From assembly GCA_016932835.1 (NCBI GenBank), contig JAFGCD010000155.1, positions 32,299 through 96,298 of the forward strand: a stretch of DNA of 64,000 nt, read 5' to 3'. Below are positions 62,540 to 64,000 of this stretch, in pieces. This stretch comes from Sedimentisphaerales bacterium (GTDB lineage Bacteria > Planctomycetota > Phycisphaerae > Sedimentisphaerales > Anaerobacaceae). Position 1 is the first letter of the stretch. Each line of letters opens with the position of its first letter. Both the position numbers and the translations under genes were made by a program. The notes under the pieces were generated by a model. The model did no database searches. It was not told the origin of the DNA and was given only the letters and a program-made list of their open reading frames with translations.

Positions 62540-62887
62540 ATGAAGCTCAGGCGCCAGAAGGTATTGCTCTGTATCACGTTAGCGATGGCACTGCTGTGTC
62601 TCGGGTTCTTCGCCGGGCTTTATCTCGGCTCTCACATCGGCAGGTGCCGAGCTGTTGTTGATCGCCATTGGAGCGATTTCGAACAGGCCGAGGACAAAAT
62701 CGCTCTCGGCGATACCTTGTCGAATCCCTCGGTTGTTTATCGCCTGTCGATACGAGAAATATGGAAGGATCCCGATACCAAGCGTATCAAGCTGCATTTC
62801 AAGTGCGATCCTGCCAAGACCAGCGGCGAGTCGGACGGCTACGCAGTCAAGCGCGAAGACGGCAAATGGTACTACAAGATACCCTGA
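62540..62887 (+). CDS. Small membrane-anchored protein of unknown function
   Basis: A 115-residue protein with one N-terminal membrane helix (VLLCITLAMALLCLGFFAGLYLGSHIG) and a soluble domain of about 80 residues: WSDFEQAEDKIALGDTLSNPSVVYRLSIREIWKD, then a beta-hairpin-like end GYAVKREDGKWYYKIP. It starts 13 nt after the pterin enzyme stop and is likely co-transcribed. No family recognised; the end resembles small lipocalin- or DUF4878-like domains (KREDGKWYxxxP), but this is weak. Confidence 0.65.
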   Translation: MKLRRQKVLLCITLAMALLCLGFFAGLYLGSHIGRCRAVVDRHWSDFEQAEDKIALGDTLSNPSVVYRLSIREIWKDPDTKRIKLHFKCDPAKTSGESDGYAVKREDGKWYYKIP

Positions 62888-62941
62888 TCGCGGTTTAGCC
62901 ATTAGCAGGCATACCGGCATTATTGGCATCCTGAGGTAAGC

Positions 62942-63715
62942 TCACATCATCAGCAGGCTGATCGCCATTATCAACATGCCGGCGACTATTCCGCCTATTA
63001 CGAGGTGTCCGTGGCCGAACTTGTGGGCCATTGGCAGCAGTTCGTCGAGCGAGATGTATATCATAATCCCTGCTATGAATGCCAGCAGGGCCGCGAGCAG
63101 GGCGGGCGTTAAGAACGGCATGAGGATCAGATAGCCTATGATTGCCCCGACAGGCTCGGATAGGCCGGAGAGAAACGAGTAGTAGAATGCCTTATTCTTA
63201 TTGCCGGTGGCGAAGAGGATCGGGACCGAGACGGCGATTCCTTCGGGGATGTTGTGAATTGCGATTGCGATTGCGATGAATACGCCGAGCTTTGCGTCGC
63301 CGAGGGTTGCTGCGAATGTGGCCAGACCTTCGGGGAAATTGTGTATTCCGATTGCCAGTGCGGTCATCAGGCCTGTTCGCATGAGTTTGTCGGTGTCGGG
63401 GCGGTCGGCGGGGGCGTCCAGGCCGGTGAAATCGTGGGGGTTCTGCGGTTCCGGGACGAGCAGGTCTATCAGGGCTATTACGCCTATGCCGACGAAAAAT
63501 GCGACGATGGCCCATAATTCGCCGATATCCACTATTGCTTTCGGGAGCATTTCCATGAAAGAGATGTAAACCATGACCCCGGCTGAAAGGCCCAGCGAGA
63601 AGGCCAGATAGGCTATCTTCGGCTTTCGGATGAAATAGGCGATGGCGCTGCCGATGCCGGTGGACAGGCCCGCCAAGAGTGTCAGCAGTAATGCCAGAGT
63701 TACGTTTCCGTTCAT
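62942..63715 (-). CDS. zupT: ZIP-family metal transporter (ZupT-like)
   Basis: The start was moved from 63784 to ATG 63715 (MNGNVTLALLLTLLAGLSTGIG), giving 257 residues, the normal ZupT length. Eight membrane helices are expected. The two metal-site helices are clear: ALAIGIHNFPEGLATF (helix IV) and AIAIAIHNIPEGIAVSVPI (helix V), the HNxPEG pairs that bind Zn2+/Fe2+ in ZIP proteins. The loop between helices III and IV is charged (DLLVPEPQNPHDFTGLDAPADRPDTDKL). It should import divalent metals across the cytoplasmic membrane. It converges on the small membrane-protein gene with 54 nt between ends. Confidence 0.95.
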   Translation of the reverse strand: MNGNVTLALLLTLLAGLSTGIGSAIAYFIRKPKIAYLAFSLGLSAGVMVYISFMEMLPKAIVDIGELWAIVAFFVGIGVIALIDLLVPEPQNPHDFTGLDAPADRPDTDKLMRTGLMTALAIGIHNFPEGLATFAATLGDAKLGVFIAIAIAIHNIPEGIAVSVPILFATGNKNKAFYYSFLSGLSEPVGAIIGYLILMPFLTPALLAALLAFIAGIMIYISLDELLPMAHKFGHGHLVIGGIVAGMLIMAISLLMM

Positions 63716-63947
63716 AATCGGTCCCCAGCAGGTGGGATTTACCCTTGCATTGTCTCGGATGTTGTTAGAGGTAGTATCGGTCATACAGCAGGTTTTGAAT
63801 CGATTATTGATGATTGATCATTAAGGCTGATCCGGCTTCGCCGCGACACGTTGGGTTTGTGTTTCCGGGGGGCAGGCGTATGTCGTATTGTCGGCGGGGC
63901 GGGATTGGATAGCGGAAAGGTAGGGATTCGGAAATTCGGGGGGAAAA

Positions 63948-63969
63948 CGTGGAAAATCACGCTTTTTTT
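63948..63969 (+). terminator. Weak terminator-like hairpin near the right edge
   Basis: CGTG-GAAAAT-CACG (63948-63961) is followed by C and seven T residues. The stem has only 4 bp and no plus-strand gene ends just before it, so it may be chance. The rest of 63716-64000 shows no gene; a TGATTGATCA palindrome-like run lies near 63808. Confidence 0.25.
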
Positions 63970-64000
63970 ATTGGGGCACCCTTGATATTGGCCTAAAAAT

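Noticed and set aside
1-64000. CRISPR arrays, tRNA or rRNA genes, transposases, integrases, toxin-antitoxin or defence genes
   Set aside because: No regularly spaced repeats, no cloverleaf-like sequence and no recognisable mobile-element or defence protein were seen in the ORF track or the sequence read by eye.

Overview
The window looks like chromosomal DNA from a planctomycete, most likely a Phycisphaerae/Sedimentisphaerales-type anaerobe or facultative anaerobe. This is inferred from the gene content: PEP-CTERM sorting tails, a dockerin-like C-terminus on an exported protein, DUF1573 and DUF4832-type proteins, a multihaem cytochrome fused to a CGCSGGQLGG-type N-domain, a two-domain ThiE, many exported glycoside-hydrolase-like proteins, and a giant BcrAD/HgdC-type activase typical of anaerobes. 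No rRNA, tRNA, CRISPR array, intact insertion sequence or prophage was found.

Layout. 1-10.6 kb (minus strand): a type II secretion/type IV pilus-like operon. In transcription order it holds a DUF1573 lipoprotein, a tetrahaem cytochrome, a GspC-like protein, a secretin, GspE, GspF and a GspG pseudopilin cut by the window edge. 10.7-13.9 kb: an exported DUF4832/DUF4874 protein, a small GCxCPEEVF protein and an exported nucleoside-hydrolase-like protein. 14.2-28.6 kb: a surface-glycan island, almost entirely on the plus strand. It has one GT2, two GT39-like membrane glycosyltransferases, three GT4 enzymes, four SAM methyltransferases, an AsnB-type amidotransferase and a convergent flippase. 28.9-39.3 kb: a PEP-CTERM beta-propeller protein, then housekeeping genes on the minus strand (a divergent glyA, a four-PDZ RseP-like protease, dxr, a propeller lipoprotein, lepA) and an exported dockerin-tailed protein. 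39.6-42.3 kb: a plus-strand islet of opposite GC skew with a PEP-CTERM protein and a broken RCC1-repeat gene. 42.5-48.4 kb: Hsp20, a thioesterase and the 1534-residue tandem activase. 48.8-51.1 kb: a three-gene pilin/PilX-like operon. 51.5-60.8 kb: a membrane sulfatase-superfamily enzyme, two-domain thiE, two exported glycosidase-like proteins, a GH5 enzyme with a CBM-like tail and a small lipoprotein. 61.6-63.7 kb: a pterin-binding enzyme, a small membrane protein and a ZIP metal transporter.

The most interesting large-scale signal is at about 61.0-61.4 kb. To its left the plus strand is C-rich over G in genes of both orientations, and to its right it is G-rich over C. Five DnaA-box-like 9-mers lie exactly at the switch, in a gene-free stretch. 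A negative-to-positive skew switch with DnaA boxes is the signature of a replication origin, so this window probably carries oriC even though dnaA is not beside it. Most housekeeping genes to the left are on the minus strand, which is co-directional with a fork leaving that point. Other notable items are a long hairpin enclosing a strong ribosome binding site and a 16-codon ORF followed by a terminator upstream of thiE, an unexplained structured intergenic region at 48.5-48.8 kb, the frameshift and stop in the RCC1 gene, and the tandem activase whose two halves each keep a cysteine pair.

Gene starts were refined from the ORF track wherever a Shine-Dalgarno-like sequence, a signal peptide or an ATGA overlap indicated a different start. 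No similarity search could be run; all family names come from motifs recognised by eye.
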